NCBI RefSeq assembly: GCF_030009775.1
Contig: NZ_JASCTH010000002.1
Span: 407,618-470,366, forward strand
DNA length: 62,749 bases
Direction: 5' to 3'
Origin: Actinoplanes sandaracinus
GTDB taxonomy: Bacteria > Actinomycetota > Actinomycetes > Mycobacteriales > Micromonosporaceae
Under the pieces are notes generated by a model. That model was not told where the DNA came from, made no database searches, and saw only the letters and a list, made by a program, of their open reading frames with translations. Positions within the stretch are counted from its first letter, which is position 1, and every line of letters begins with the position of its first letter. Both the position numbers and the translations under genes were made by a program. This document shows positions 17,209 through 26,582 of this stretch, piece after piece.

Positions 17209-20200
17209 GTGTCGACGCAGCAGACTTCGCAGGACAATCCACTCGCGGATTTCGGTCCCAACGAGTGGATCGTCGATGAGATGTACCAGCGGTACCTGGC
17301 CGACCCGGCCAGTGTCGACCCTGCCTGGCACGATTTCTTCGCCGACTACAAGCCGGCGACGTCGCAGGGCTCGATCGCGACCCCGGACGAGGCCACCGCG
17401 GCCAACGCCACCGCGACCGCGGCCAAGGCGGGCACGGACGCCCCGGCCGCCGCGACCGTGGCCCCGGCCAAGCCGGTGACCCCGCCTGCGGCGAAGCCGG
17501 CCCCGGCCGCCAAGGCCGCCCCGGCGAAGCCCACCGCGGCCGCCACCGCACCGGCCGCCGGCGCCAAGACCACGACCCTGCGCGGCGTCGCCGCCAAGAT
17601 CGTGCAGAACATGGAGTCCTCGCTGGAGGTCCCCACCGCCACGTCGGTGCGCGCGGTCCCGGCGAAGCTCATGGTCGACAACCGCATCGTCGTCAACAAC
17701 CACCTCTCCCGTGGCCGTGGCGGCAAGGTGAGCTTCACCCACCTGATCGGCTGGGCGCTGATCCGCGCGGTTCTCAAGCACCCGGAGATGAACAACTCCT
17801 ACGCCGAGATCGACGGCAAGCCCGCGCTGGTCGCGCCGGAGCACATCAACCTTGGCATCGCCATCGACCTCGCCAAGAAGGACGGCTCCCGCACGCTGGT
17901 CGTGCCGTCCATCAAGAACTGCGAGACGATGGACTTCCGGCAGTTCTGGCAGGCGTACGAGGACGTGGTCCGGCGCGCCCGCCGCAACGAGCTGACCATG
18001 GAGGACTACTCCGGCACCACGATCTCGCTGACCAACCCCGGCGGCATCGGCACCGTCCACTCCATCCCCCGCCTGATGAACGGGCAGAGCGCGATCATCG
18101 GGGTCGGCGCGATGGAGTACCCGGCTCCGTACTCCGGGATGAGCGACGAGACCCTGGCCGAGCACGGCGTCAGCAAGGTCACCACGCTGACCAGCACCTA
18201 CGACCACCGGGTCATCCAGGGCGCGCAGTCCGGCGAGTTCCTCAAGGTGATGCACGAGCTGCTGCTCGGTCAGCACGGCTTCTACGACGAGATCTTCACG
18301 TCGCTGCGGATCCCGTACGAGCCGGTCCGCTGGGTGCGCGACGTGGCCCGGACCTCCGAGGGGCAGATCGACAAGGCCGCCCGGGTGGTCGAGCTGATCC
18401 ACGCCTACCGGGTGCGCGGTCACCTGATGGCCGACACCGACCCGCTCGAGTTCACCATCCGCAAGCACCCCGACCTCGACGTGCTCCAGCACGGCCTGAC
18501 CCTGTGGGACCTGGACCGCACCTTCCCGGTCGGCGGCTTCGCCGGCAAGCAGAAGATGAAGCTGCGGGACGTCCTCGGCGTCCTGCGGGACAGCTACTGC
18601 CGCCGGATCGGCATCGAGTACATGCACATCCAGGACCCGGAGGAGCGCCGCTGGGTCCAGGAACGTATCGAGGTCAAGTACACCAAGCCGGACACCGACG
18701 AGCAGAAGCACATCCTGCACCGGCTGAACGCCGGCGAGGCGTTCGAGACCTTCCTCCAGACGAAGTACGTCGGCCAGAAGCGGTTCTCGCTGGAGGGCGG
18801 CGAGTCGCTGATCCCGCTGCTCGACGCGGTGCTGCAGGACTCCGCCGAGGCGGGCCTGGACGAGATGGTGATCGGCATGGCCCACCGTGGCCGGCTGAAC
18901 GTGCTCACCAACATCGTCGGCAAGCCGTACGAGAAGATCTTCAACGAGTTCGAGGGTCAGATGGACCCGAAGTCGGCGCACGGCTCCGGTGACGTCAAGT
19001 ACCACCTGGGCCAGACCGGCAAATACACGACGCCCGACGGGGAGTTCTCGACGACGGTCAGCGTCGTCGCCAACCCGTCCCACCTGGAGGCCGTCGACCC
19101 GGTCCTGGAGGGCATCGTCCGGGCCAAGCAGGACCGTCTCGACCTCGGTCTGCACGGTTACACGGTGCTGCCGGTGCTGGTGCACGGCGACGCCGCGTTC
19201 GCCGGTCAGGGCGTGGTCGCCGAGACGCTCAACCTGTCCCAGCTCCGTGGTTACCGCACCGGCGGCACGATCCACGTGATCGTGAACAACCAGGTCGGTT
19301 TCACCACCGCCCCGGAGTACAGCCGCTCGTCGATGTACTCGACCGACGTGGCCCGGATGATCCAGGCGCCGATCTTCCACGTGAACGGCGACGACCCCGA
19401 GGCCGTGGTCCGGGTCGCGAAGCTGGCGTTCGAGTACCGCCAGGCGTTCAACAAGGACGTCGTGATCGACATGATCTGCTACCGCCGCCGCGGTCACAAC
19501 GAGGGCGACGACCCGTCGATGACCAACCCGCGCATGTACCAGATCATCGACACCAAGCGCAGCGTGCGGAAGCTCTACACCGAGGAGCTGATCGGCCGCG
19601 GTGACATCACCGTGCAGGAGGCCGAGGAGCAGCTTCGCGACTACCAGGGCCGGCTCGAAGAGGTCTTCAAGGCCACCCGGGACTCGGGCGGTTCCCCGCA
19701 GCGGTCGCGCATCATCGCCGAGGAGCCGGAGCCCGAGGTGGAGACGGCCGTCGACGCGGCGGTGGTCCGCTCGGTCGGGCAGGCGCACGTCGAGCTGCCC
19801 GAGGGCTTCACTCCGCACAAGCGGGTCCAGCAGCTGCTCGACCGGCGGGCCAAGATGTCCACCGACGGTGGCATCGACTGGGGCTTCGGTGAGCTGATCG
19901 CCTTCGGCTCGCTGCTCAACCAGGGCGTCACCGTCCGCCTCGCCGGCCAGGACTCGCGCCGCGGCACCTTCACCTCGCGGCACGCGGCCATCGTCGACTC
20001 GATCACCGGCAAGGACTTCCTGCCGCTCGGCTCGCTGGCCACCGGCAGCGCCCGGTTCTTCGTGCACGACTCGCTGCTGTCGGAGTACGCGGCGATGGGC
20101 TTCGAGTACGGCTACTCGGTGGAGAACCCGGACGCGCTGGTCCTCTGGGAGGCCCAGTTCGGCGACTTCGTCAACGGCGCACAGTCGATCGTGGACGAGT

Positions 20201-20913
20201 TCCTCTCCTCCGGCGAGGTGAAGTGGGGCCAGCAGTCGTCGCTGGTGCTGCTGCTTCCGCACGGCATGGAGGGCCAGGGCCCGGACCACTCGTCCGGCCG
20301 CCCGGAGCGGTTCCTGCAGCTCTGCGCGCAGGACAACATGCGGGTGGCGAACCCGACCACCCCGGCGAACTACTTCCACCTGCTGCGCCGCCAGGGCCTG
20401 TCTCCCAAGCGCAAGCCGCTGGTGGTCTTCTCGCCGAAGTCGCTGCTGCGTCACAAGCTCGCGGTGTCGCAGGTCAACGAGTTCACCGAGGGCACCTTCC
20501 AGCCGATCCTCGGCGACGCCGGGGTCAAGGGCCAGCCGCTCGACGGCGGCTCGGTGAAGCGGGTGCTGCTCTGCTCCGGCAAGGTCTACTACGACCTGTT
20601 CCAGGCGCGTGCCGAGCGGGGCATCACCGACACCGCGATCATCCGGATGGAGCAGATCTACCCGCTGCCCGTCGAGGAGCTGAAGGCGGTTCTCGCGCAG
20701 TACCCGAACGCCGAGGACTTCGCCTGGGTGCAGGAGGAGCCGGCCAACCAGGGCGCCTGGTCGTTCGTGGCGCTCAACCTGCTGGAGCACCTGGAGGGTG
20801 TCCGGCTGCGCCGGATCTCCCGCCCGTCCGCCGCCGCCCCGGCGGTCGGCTCGGCCAAGCTGCACGAGGCCGAGCAGCAGGCGCTGGTCGAGGCGTCGTT
20901 GCCGCGCTCGTGA
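17209..20913 (+). CDS. kgd: multifunctional 2-oxoglutarate decarboxylase/dehydrogenase E1-E2 fusion (Kgd/OdhA type)
   Basis: A TCA-cycle enzyme of 1234 residues from this start. The first 35 residues ([15 protein letters not shown]...DPAWHDFF) are the 2-oxoglutarate-dehydrogenase N-terminal helix. An Ala/Pro/Lys-rich linker follows, then an E2-type acyltransferase domain with the DHR catalytic motif (H333), then the thiamine-diphosphate E1 domain (HRGR near 559, NGDD near 726) and the transketolase-like C-terminal half. No lipoyl domain is present, as in the actinobacterial fusion. GTG at 17209 has a GGTGAAAGAGG site upstream. An in-frame GTG-ATG at 17173 would add 12 residues. FHA-type GarA regulation is known for this family, but no garA is seen here. 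Confidence 0.95.
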   Translation: MSTQQTSQDNPLADFGPNEWIVDEMYQRYLADPASVDPAWHDFFADYKPATSQGSIATPDEATAANATATAAKAGTDAPAAATVAPAKPVTPPAAKPAPAAKAAPAKPTAAATAPAAGAKTTTLRGVAAKIVQNMESSLEVPTATSVRAVPAKLMVDNRIVVNNHLSRGRGGKVSFTHLIGWALIRAVLKHPEMNNSYAEIDGKPALVAPEHINLGIAIDLAKKDGSRTLVVPSIKNCETMDFRQFWQAYEDVVRRARRNELTMEDYSGTTISLTNPGGIGTVHSIPRLMNGQSAIIGVGAMEYPAPYSGMSDETLAEHGVSKVTTLTSTYDHRVIQGAQSGEFLKVMHELLLGQHGFYDEIFTSLRIPYEPVRWVRDVARTSEGQIDKAARVVELIHAYRVRGHLMADTDPLEFTIRKHPDLDVLQHGLTLWDLDRTFPVGGFAGKQKMKLRDVLGVLRDSYCRRIGIEYMHIQDPEERRWVQERIEVKYTKPDTDEQKHILHRLNAGEAFETFLQTKYVGQKRFSLEGGESLIPLLDAVLQDSAEAGLDEMVIGMAHRGRLNVLTNIVGKPYEKIFNEFEGQMDPKSAHGSGDVKYHLGQTGKYTTPDGEFSTTVSVVANPSHLEAVDPVLEGIVRAKQDRLDLGLHGYTVLPVLVHGDAAFAGQGVVAETLNLSQLRGYRTGGTIHVIVNNQVGFTTAPEYSRSSMYSTDVARMIQAPIFHVNGDDPEAVVRVAKLAFEYRQAFNKDVVIDMICYRRRGHNEGDDPSMTNPRMYQIIDTKRSVRKLYTEELIGRGDITVQEAEEQLRDYQGRLEEVFKATRDSGGSPQRSRIIAEEPEPEVETAVDAAVVRSVGQAHVELPEGFTPHKRVQQLLDRRAKMSTDGGIDWGFGELIAFGSLLNQGVTVRLAGQDSRRGTFTSRHAAIVDSITGKDFLPLGSLATGSARFFVHDSLLSEYAAMGFEYGYSVENPDALVLWEAQFGDFVNGAQSIVDEFLSSGEVKWGQQSSLVLLLPHGMEGQGPDHSSGRPERFLQLCAQDNMRVANPTTPANYFHLLRRQGLSPKRKPLVVFSPKSLLRHKLAVSQVNEFTEGTFQPILGDAGVKGQPLDGGSVKRVLLCSGKVYYDLFQARAERGITDTAIIRMEQIYPLPVEELKAVLAQYPNAEDFAWVQEEPANQGAWSFVALNLLEHLEGVRLRRISRPSAAAPAVGSAKLHEAEQQALVEASLPRS

Positions 20914-20923
20914 CACACGGTTG

Positions 20924-20960
20924 AAAGGGGGCGCTCCGCGACAGCGGGGCGCCCCCTTTT
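20924..20960 (+). terminator. strong intrinsic terminator of kgd
   Basis: A 16-base-pair stem with one G-U pair (AAAGGGGGCGCTCCGC at 20924-20939, partner at 20944-20959), a GACA tetraloop and a T-tract at its 3' foot, 10 bases after the kgd stop. Its last T is also the first base of the -10 hexamer of the next gene. Confidence 0.92.
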
Positions 20961-20971
20961 ACCATCTGGGC
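20960..20971 (+). promoter_or_regulatory. -10 element of a predicted leaderless transcript
   Basis: TACCAT (20960-20965) is followed by exactly six bases and the ATG of the DUF6104-like gene. No ribosome-binding site intervenes. Confidence 0.5.
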
Positions 20972-21151
20972 ATGTACTTCACCGATCGTGGCATCGAGGA
21001 ACTGGTCCAGCGGCGTGGCGAGGAGACCGTCACGCTGGAGTGGATCGGTGAGCAGCTGCGCACCTTCGTCGACATGAACCCCGAGTTCGAGACCCCGATC
21101 GAGCGTTTCGCGACCTGGCTGGCTCGCGACGACGAGGACGACGACGAGTGA
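20972..21151 (+). CDS. small acidic conserved protein, DUF6104-like
   Basis: A 59-residue cytoplasmic protein with a helical core (YFTDRGIEELVQRRGEE, then VTLEWIGEQL) and an acidic C-terminus (DDEDDDE). I recognise it as the short actinobacterial family commonly placed next to kgd. Its function is unknown. It is separated from kgd by the strong terminator and seems to have its own leaderless promoter. It is too short and acidic to be DNA-binding on its own, and a protein-interaction role is possible. Confidence 0.75.
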   Translation: MYFTDRGIEELVQRRGEETVTLEWIGEQLRTFVDMNPEFETPIERFATWLARDDEDDDE

Positions 21152-21264
21152 CCGGGCTCCCGGTGCCGTCCCCGCGACGCCGGGGCGGTTCGCCAGAGCC
21201 GCCGGTGATCGGGGTCATGCCGGGGGTCGGGACCTTCGGCCCGGTGCCGTGGCCGCCGGGCCGG

Positions 21265-21276
21265 TAGGTTGAGGGC
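21265..21276 (+). promoter_or_regulatory. -10 element upstream of pta
   Basis: TAGGTT (21265-21270) stands six bases before the GTG start of pta, predicting a leaderless or nearly leaderless mRNA. No clear -35 is visible, although the GAGGG between could also serve as a weak ribosome site. Confidence 0.4.
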
Positions 21277-23349
21277 GTGGCGCGCAGTGTGTACGTAGCG
21301 GGCTTGGGCCCGTCCGTCGGCAAGGGGACCGTGGCTCTCGGCATCGTCGAGCTGCTCTCCCGCCGGGTCGCGAAAGTGGCCGTCTTCCGGCCGCTGGTCT
21401 CCGGGGCCGGTCAGGATCATCTGCTCACCGTCCTCCGCGAGCGCTATCCCGGCCCGGTCGCGGCCGAGGAGTCGTTCGGCGTCACCCTCGCCGAGGCGTC
21501 CGCGCTGGTCGCCGACGGCCGGCGGGAAGAGCTGATCGGCCGGATCGTCGAGCGTTACCGCGCGGTCGAGCGGCAGAGCAGCGCGGTCGTGGTGATCGGC
21601 AGCGACTTCACCGACAAACCCGCCGAGGGCCACGAGGAGCTGCCCCGGGAGCTGGCCTTCAACGCGCGGCTGGCGACCGAGTTCGGCAGCGTCGTGGTGC
21701 CGGTGATCAGCGGTGCGGGCCGGTCGGCGGAGTCGCTGGCGGCGGCCGCGCGGAGTGCGTACCACTCGCTGGTGGATCTCGGCGCGACGGTCGCCGCGGT
21801 GATCGCGAACCGGGTCCCGGCGGCCGCGTCCGGCAGCCGGCCGGAAGGCCTCCCGGTGCCCTTCTGGGCGGTGCCGGAGGTCGCGGCGATCGCCGCGCCC
21901 ACGGTGGGCGAGGTGGCGGCGGCCCTGGACGCCACGGTCTTCTCCGGTGGGCCGAGCGCCCTCGACCGTGACGTGCTCGACTACGTCGTCGGCGCCGCCC
22001 ATGTGCCGAACGTGCTGGAGCATCTGACCGAGGGATCGCTGTTGATCACCCCGGGTGATCGAGCCGATCTGCTGGTGGCCGCGTCGGCCGCGCACGCCGC
22101 CGGCACGGTGACGCTGGCCGGTCTGGTGCTCACTCTCGGCGAGCCGCCCGACGAGCGTGCCGTCCGGGTCATCGAGCGTCTCAACACCGGCCTCGCCATG
22201 CTGATCGTCAAGACCGACAGCTACCACACCATCGCGGCCGCCGACCGGATCGATGCGCGGCTCAGCACCCCGCGCAAGGTCGAGGCGGCGCTCGGCGTGT
22301 TCGAGGAGACCGTCGACACCGCCGAGCTGTCGCGGGTGCTCGACGTGGCCCGGTCCAGCCGGGTGACGCCGCTGATGTTCGAGAACGACCTGATCGACCG
22401 GGCCCGCGCCGAGCGGCGGCATCTGGTGCTGCCGGAGGGCGCCGAGGAGCGCATCCTGCGGGCCACCGAGACCCTGCTGCGGCGCGGTGTGGCCGATCTG
22501 ACCCTGCTCGGCGACCCGGCCGAGATCGCCCGGCGGGCCCGCGAGATCGGTGTGGAGATCGGCGGCGCCCGGCTCGTCGACCCGTCCGCCAGCGAGTTGC
22601 GGGAGGACTTCGCGGCCCGGTACGCGGAGATCCGCAAGCACCGGGGCGTGACCCTGGACCTGGCGTTCGACGTGGTCCGTGACGTGAACTACTTCGGCAC
22701 CATGATGGTCGCCGCGGGACTGGCCGACGGCATGGTCTCCGGCGCGACGCACACCACGGCCGCGACGATCCGGCCGGCCTTCGAGATCATCAAGACGGTG
22801 CCGGAGGTGTCGGTCGCGTCGAGCGTCTTCTTCATGCTGCTGGCCGACCGGGTGCTGGTCTACGGCGACTGCGCGGTCAACCCCGACCCGGACGCGGCCC
22901 AGCTCGCCGACATCGCGCTGTCCTCGGCACAGACCGCCGCCGCGTTCGGCATCGAGCCGCGGGTGGCGATGCTGTCCTATTCCACCGGCAGTTCCGGTTC
23001 CGGCGCCGATGTGGACAAGGTCGCCGCGGCCACCGCGCTGGTCCGCCGGCGGCGGCCGGACCTGCCGGTCGAGGGCCCGATCCAGTACGACGCGGCGATC
23101 GATCCGGCCGTCGCCGCCGCGAAGCTGCCCGGCAGCGCGGTCGCCGGAAAGGCCACCGTCTTCGTGTTCCCCGACCTGAACACCGGCAACAACACCTACA
23201 AGGCCGTCCAGCGTTCGGCCAACGCGGTCGCGGTCGGGCCGGTGATGCAGGGTCTCCGGGCGCCGGTCAACGACCTGTCCCGCGGCGCGACGGTGAAGGA
23301 CATCGTGAACACGGTCGCCATCACGGCGATTCAGGCGGGAGCGAGATGA
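21277..23349 (+). CDS. pta: phosphate acetyltransferase (long form)
   Basis: A 690-residue enzyme converting acetyl-CoA and phosphate to acetyl phosphate and CoA. The N-terminal third has a P-loop-like, dethiobiotin-synthetase-type domain (PSVGKGTVALG), the middle a DRTGG-type domain, and the C-terminal 330 residues the catalytic PTA domain (LVLPEGAEERILRA, SGATHTTAATIRP, FPDLNTGNNTYKAVQ). This matches the long three-domain Pta of enterobacteria and actinobacteria. The stop overlaps the ackA start by four bases, so the two enzymes of acetate interconversion are coupled. Confidence 0.96.
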   Translation: MARSVYVAGLGPSVGKGTVALGIVELLSRRVAKVAVFRPLVSGAGQDHLLTVLRERYPGPVAAEESFGVTLAEASALVADGRREELIGRIVERYRAVERQSSAVVVIGSDFTDKPAEGHEELPRELAFNARLATEFGSVVVPVISGAGRSAESLAAAARSAYHSLVDLGATVAAVIANRVPAAASGSRPEGLPVPFWAVPEVAAIAAPTVGEVAAALDATVFSGGPSALDRDVLDYVVGAAHVPNVLEHLTEGSLLITPGDRADLLVAASAAHAAGTVTLAGLVLTLGEPPDERAVRVIERLNTGLAMLIVKTDSYHTIAAADRIDARLSTPRKVEAALGVFEETVDTAELSRVLDVARSSRVTPLMFENDLIDRARAERRHLVLPEGAEERILRATETLLRRGVADLTLLGDPAEIARRAREIGVEIGGARLVDPSASELREDFAARYAEIRKHRGVTLDLAFDVVRDVNYFGTMMVAAGLADGMVSGATHTTAATIRPAFEIIKTVPEVSVASSVFFMLLADRVLVYGDCAVNPDPDAAQLADIALSSAQTAAAFGIEPRVAMLSYSTGSSGSGADVDKVAAATALVRRRRPDLPVEGPIQYDAAIDPAVAAAKLPGSAVAGKATVFVFPDLNTGNNTYKAVQRSANAVAVGPVMQGLRAPVNDLSRGATVKDIVNTVAITAIQAGAR

Positions 23350-24461
23350 CCCGGGTTCTGGTGCTCAACAGCGGCTCGTCGTCGCTGCGCTACCGGCTCT
23401 TCGACTCGTCCGAGGTACTGGCGAAAGGCCTGGTCCAGCGGATCGGCGAGGCCGGCGGCGACGCGGCCGACCACGCGGCGGCGCTGCGGAAGCTGATGGA
23501 CGAACTGGACCTGTCCGGGCTGGCCGCGGTCGGGCACCGGGTGGTGCACGGCGGCGACCGGTTCACCGCCTCGACGATCGCCGACGACGAGGTGCTGGCC
23601 GCCATCGAGGAGCTGATCCCGCTCGCGCCGCTGCACAATCCGGCCGCGCTGACCGGGCTGCGGGTGGCCCGCGAGTTGCTGCCGGACGTCCCGCAGGTGG
23701 CGGTCTTCGACACCGCGTTCCACTCGACGATCCCCCCGGAGGGCGCCTTCTGGGCGATCGACCGGGAACTCGCCGGCAAGTGGGGGCTGCGGCGGTACGG
23801 GTTTCACGGGACGTCTCACGCCTACGTCTCGCGGGAGACCGCCCGGCTGCTCGGCAGGCCGGCCGCCGAGACGAACGTGATCACGCTGCACCTGGGCAAC
23901 GGGGCGAGCGCCACCGCGGTGCGCGGGGGCGCGAGCGTGGCCACCTCGATGGGCCTGACACCGCTGCCCGGCCTGGTCATGGGCACCCGGTCTGGGGACA
24001 TCGACCCCAGCCTGATCTTCCACCTGCACCGGGTCGCCGGGCTGTCACTCGACGAGATCGAGGACGTGCTGACCCGCCGCTCGGGGCTGCTCGGCCTGGC
24101 CGGTGACAACGATCTGCGCGCGGTGCAGGAGCGCTATCTCGCCGGCGACCCGGAGGCCACGCTCGCCTTCGACGTCTACTGCCGGCGGATCCGCGAGTAC
24201 ACCGGGTCCTACCTGGCGGTGCTGGGCCGGGTGGACGCGATCACGTTCACCGGCGGGGTCGGGGAGAACTCGCGGCTGGTGCGGGCGCACACGCTCGCCG
24301 GGCTGGAGCCGCTCGGCATCGCCGTCGACCCGGAGCGCAACGAGCGCAACGCCACGATCATCTCCCCGGACGGCTCGCCGGTCGCCGTGTGCGTGGTGCC
24401 GACCGAGGAGGAGCTGGAGATCGCCTCGGAGGCGCGGAAGGCGATCGGATCAGAGGGCTAG
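23346..24461 (+). CDS. ackA: acetate kinase
   Basis: A 371-residue ASKHA-fold kinase making acetate and ATP from acetyl phosphate and ADP, or the reverse. Signature blocks are NSGSSSLRYRLFD at the N-terminus, GHRVVHGG, YGFHGTSHAYVS and FTGGVGENS. It is somewhat shorter than the usual 395-400 residues. The shortening seems to lie in the N-terminal third, which reads through without a break. ATG at 23346 is within the pta stop (ATGA). The 3' end overlaps the end of the opposite-strand small membrane protein gene by 12 bases. Confidence 0.95.
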   Translation: MTRVLVLNSGSSSLRYRLFDSSEVLAKGLVQRIGEAGGDAADHAAALRKLMDELDLSGLAAVGHRVVHGGDRFTASTIADDEVLAAIEELIPLAPLHNPAALTGLRVARELLPDVPQVAVFDTAFHSTIPPEGAFWAIDRELAGKWGLRRYGFHGTSHAYVSRETARLLGRPAAETNVITLHLGNGASATAVRGGASVATSMGLTPLPGLVMGTRSGDIDPSLIFHLHRVAGLSLDEIEDVLTRRSGLLGLAGDNDLRAVQERYLAGDPEATLAFDVYCRRIREYTGSYLAVLGRVDAITFTGGVGENSRLVRAHTLAGLEPLGIAVDPERNERNATIISPDGSPVAVCVVPTEEELEIASEARKAIGSEG

Positions 24462-24614
24462 CCAGGCGATCAGCGCGATCAGCACGACCGCGGCCACCGC
24501 GCCGGCGATGATGTAGGGCATCTTGGAGGGTGCCTGGGCCTCGGAGGGCGTCGTGCGGGTGAACGCCCGAAACGCCTCGGTGTTGCCACTGGGGTCGACC
24601 TGGTTCTCAGACAT
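24450..24614 (-). CDS. small tail-anchored membrane protein
   Basis: A 54-residue protein with a polar N-terminus (MSENQVDPSGN...) and one C-terminal transmembrane helix (about 33-54, rich in Ala, Val, Ile and Leu). There is no signal peptide. ATG at 24614 is preceded only by CGTGCCC, not a good ribosome site, so the start is moderately certain. The stop lies within the last codons of ackA on the other strand. Function is unknown. Confidence 0.6.
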   Translation of the reverse strand: MSENQVDPSGNTEAFRAFTRTTPSEAQAPSKMPYIIAGAVAAVVLIALIAWLAL

Positions 24615-24717
24615 GGGCACGACCCTAGCCAAACGGGTCCAGGATGGCGAAGCCCGGCACCTGTTCGGCGGAACCCGGTGTGATACCCGATACCAGGGAA
24701 TTCCGATCTTGAGCAGG

Positions 24718-24729
24718 CACAATGGCCGG
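24718..24729 (+). promoter_or_regulatory. -10 element upstream of the hydrolase lipoprotein gene
   Basis: CACAAT (24718-24723) is followed by six bases and the GTG start, with no ribosome-binding site between. A leaderless transcript is predicted. Confidence 0.45.
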
Positions 24730-25569
24730 GTGCTGCGCCGTTCCGTACTCACTCTCGCCCTTGCCTCCGCCGGTTTGACCGCCTGCTCCACCCCCGCCCC
24801 CACGAAAGAACAGGGTCAGGCCACGCCCTCACCCTCCCGCTCCCGAGAACAGCGTCAGGCCGGGACGCGGGAGTTCGCGTTCAACAGGGGCGGCGATCGT
24901 CCGCTGCCGACCAAGGTGTGGCTGCCGGCCGGTGAGGGACCGTTCCCGCTGATCTATTTCAGTCACGGATTGACCTCACAGCCCGACGACTACGCCGAAC
25001 TGCTCAGCGCCTGGGCGGCGGCCGGTTTCGTGGTGGCCGGCCCCAAGTACCCGCACACCTGGAACCAGACCGCCGCGTACGACGCCGGCGACATCGTCAA
25101 CCAGCCCGCCGACGCGCAGCACGTGATCACCGAGCTGCTGACCGCCCTGGCCGGGATCGTCGACCCGCAGCGGATCGCCGCGGCCGGGCACTCGGCCGGC
25201 GCGATCACCACGGTCGGCCTGTTCAGCGGAAGCCGGGACGAACGGCTCAAGGCCGGGCTGCTGATCGCCGGCCGCCAGATGCCGCAGCCGGCCCCCTTTG
25301 CGGGCGCCCCGGCGCCGCTGCTGTTCGTGCAGGGCAAGCTCGACAAGACGGTCACCTACGAGCAGGCGTACGGGGCGTACAACGAGGTGAGCTGGCCCAA
25401 GGCCTTCCTGGAGCTCCCGCAGGGCACCCATCTGCCGCACCGCGACGAGCCGTCGGTGGTGGCCGCCACCACCACCGACTTCTGGCTCTGGAGTCTCCGG
25501 GGCGATCAGGCCGCGAAGGACCGCATGCCGCGGGACGCCGCGCCGGCCGGCCTCACCAGCCTCCTTTAG
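24730..25569 (+). CDS. secreted alpha/beta-hydrolase lipoprotein (platelet-activating-factor acetylhydrolase/dienelactone-hydrolase-like)
   Basis: A 279-residue lipoprotein. The signal peptide ends in LTAC with the lipid-attached Cys19, followed by a Pro/Ser/Thr/Arg linker. The alpha/beta-hydrolase core has the HG oxyanion region (YFSHGLTS), the nucleophile Ser155 in GHSAG, an Asp in QGKLDKTV and a His in GTHLPH. It is likely an ester hydrolase on the outer face of the membrane. The substrate is unknown. GTG at 24730 gives a normal signal peptide, and longer in-frame starts would precede it with non-coding-like residues. The stop overlaps the opposite dehydrogenase stop. Confidence 0.82.
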   Translation: MLRRSVLTLALASAGLTACSTPAPTKEQGQATPSPSRSREQRQAGTREFAFNRGGDRPLPTKVWLPAGEGPFPLIYFSHGLTSQPDDYAELLSAWAAAGFVVAGPKYPHTWNQTAAYDAGDIVNQPADAQHVITELLTALAGIVDPQRIAAAGHSAGAITTVGLFSGSRDERLKAGLLIAGRQMPQPAPFAGAPAPLLFVQGKLDKTVTYEQAYGAYNEVSWPKAFLELPQGTHLPHRDEPSVVAATTTDFWLWSLRGDQAAKDRMPRDAAPAGLTSLL

Positions 25570-26507
25570 AACTCCACCACGATCTTGCCGAAGACGTCGC
25601 CGCCGGCGAGCCGCGCGAAGGCCCCGGCGACCTCGTCGAACCGGACCGTCGCGTCGATCACCGGCCGCACCTGCCCGGACGCCACCATCTCCAGCAGGGC
25701 GGCCAGCTCGTCCGGGGTGCCCATGCTGCTGCCCAGGATCTCCAGCTGCATGGCGAAGACGCGGCGCAGGTCGACCTCGGCCCGGTGCCCGGCGGTCGCC
25801 CCGCACACCACGATCCGGGCGCCTGGCGCGGAGCACTTCATCGAATGGTCGAAGGTGGCCGCGCCGACCGACTCGATCACCAGGTCGACGCGCTCGGGCA
25901 GCCGGGCGCCGGGTTCCACCGCGGTCGCGCCCAGCGCGGCGATCCGCTCCCGTTTGCCGGGGTCGCGGCTGGTGGCGTACACCCTCTTGCCGAGAGCGGC
26001 GGCAAGCGCGACCGCCGCTGTGGAGACCCCGCCGCCGGCGCCCTGGACCAGCACTGATCCGGCCTCCGAGGCCCGGCCACGGGTGACGAGCATGTGGTAT
26101 GCCGTGAGCCAGGCCGTGGGCAGGCAGGCCGCCTCGGCGAAGGACACTCCGGCCGGTTTGGGGATCAGGTTCTGCCGGGGCGCCGCCAGGCGTTCGGCGA
26201 TGGTGCCCGGGTGGCGCTCGGAGAAGAGCGAGAACCCCCGTGGATCGGCCTTGTCCTCCACCACCGGATAGACCACGACCTCATTGCCGTCGGGGTCCAC
26301 CCCGGCGGCGTCGCAGCCGAGGATCATCGGCAGCCGGTCGGCGGGCAGCCCGACGCCCCGCAGCGACCAGATGTCGTGGTGGTTGAGGGAGGCGGCCCGC
26401 ACGTCGATGGGCACCCAGCCGTCCGGGACGGCGAGCGGCAGCTCACCCACGGTCAGGCCGCTGAGCGGGTCCTCCGGGTTCAGGGCGGAAGCATAGGCAG
26501 CGCGCAT
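25566..26507 (-). CDS. zinc-independent MDR-family alcohol dehydrogenase/quinone oxidoreductase
   Basis: A 313-residue cytoplasmic oxidoreductase of the medium-chain dehydrogenase family. It has the N-terminal GroES-like fold (SLNHHDIWSLRGVG, ILGCDAAGV) and a Rossmann NADPH site (VLVQGAGGGVSTAAVALA). The catalytic-zinc Cys/His set of classical alcohol dehydrogenases is absent, which points to the quinone oxidoreductase/enoyl-reductase branch. ATG at 26507 is used, and a GTG one codon earlier is possible. It lies 73 bases downstream of the malic enzyme terminator region start and has independent transcription. Confidence 0.87.
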   Translation of the reverse strand: MRAAYASALNPEDPLSGLTVGELPLAVPDGWVPIDVRAASLNHHDIWSLRGVGLPADRLPMILGCDAAGVDPDGNEVVVYPVVEDKADPRGFSLFSERHPGTIAERLAAPRQNLIPKPAGVSFAEAACLPTAWLTAYHMLVTRGRASEAGSVLVQGAGGGVSTAAVALAAALGKRVYATSRDPGKRERIAALGATAVEPGARLPERVDLVIESVGAATFDHSMKCSAPGARIVVCGATAGHRAEVDLRRVFAMQLEILGSSMGTPDELAALLEMVASGQVRPVIDATVRFDEVAGAFARLAGGDVFGKIVVEF

Positions 26508-26532
26508 CACCCGACCTTAGCGACCGTTAACG

Positions 26533-26570
26533 CGTCGCGCCGCCCTCGGCGAACAAAGGGCGGCGCGACG
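26533..26570 (-). terminator. terminator of the malic enzyme gene
   Basis: A perfect 14-base-pair inverted repeat (CGTCGCGCCGCCCT/AGGGCGGCGCGACG) with a 10-base loop lies 13 bases past the malic enzyme stop on the minus strand. Confidence 0.85.
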
Positions 26571-26582
26571 GTCATCGATCGA

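Noticed and set aside
16837..20916. A 1359-codon open frame on the minus strand opposite kgd
   Set aside because: It mirrors the codon bias of kgd, is full of Arg, Asp, His and Gly with no domain, and has no ribosome site. It is a GC-rich shadow.
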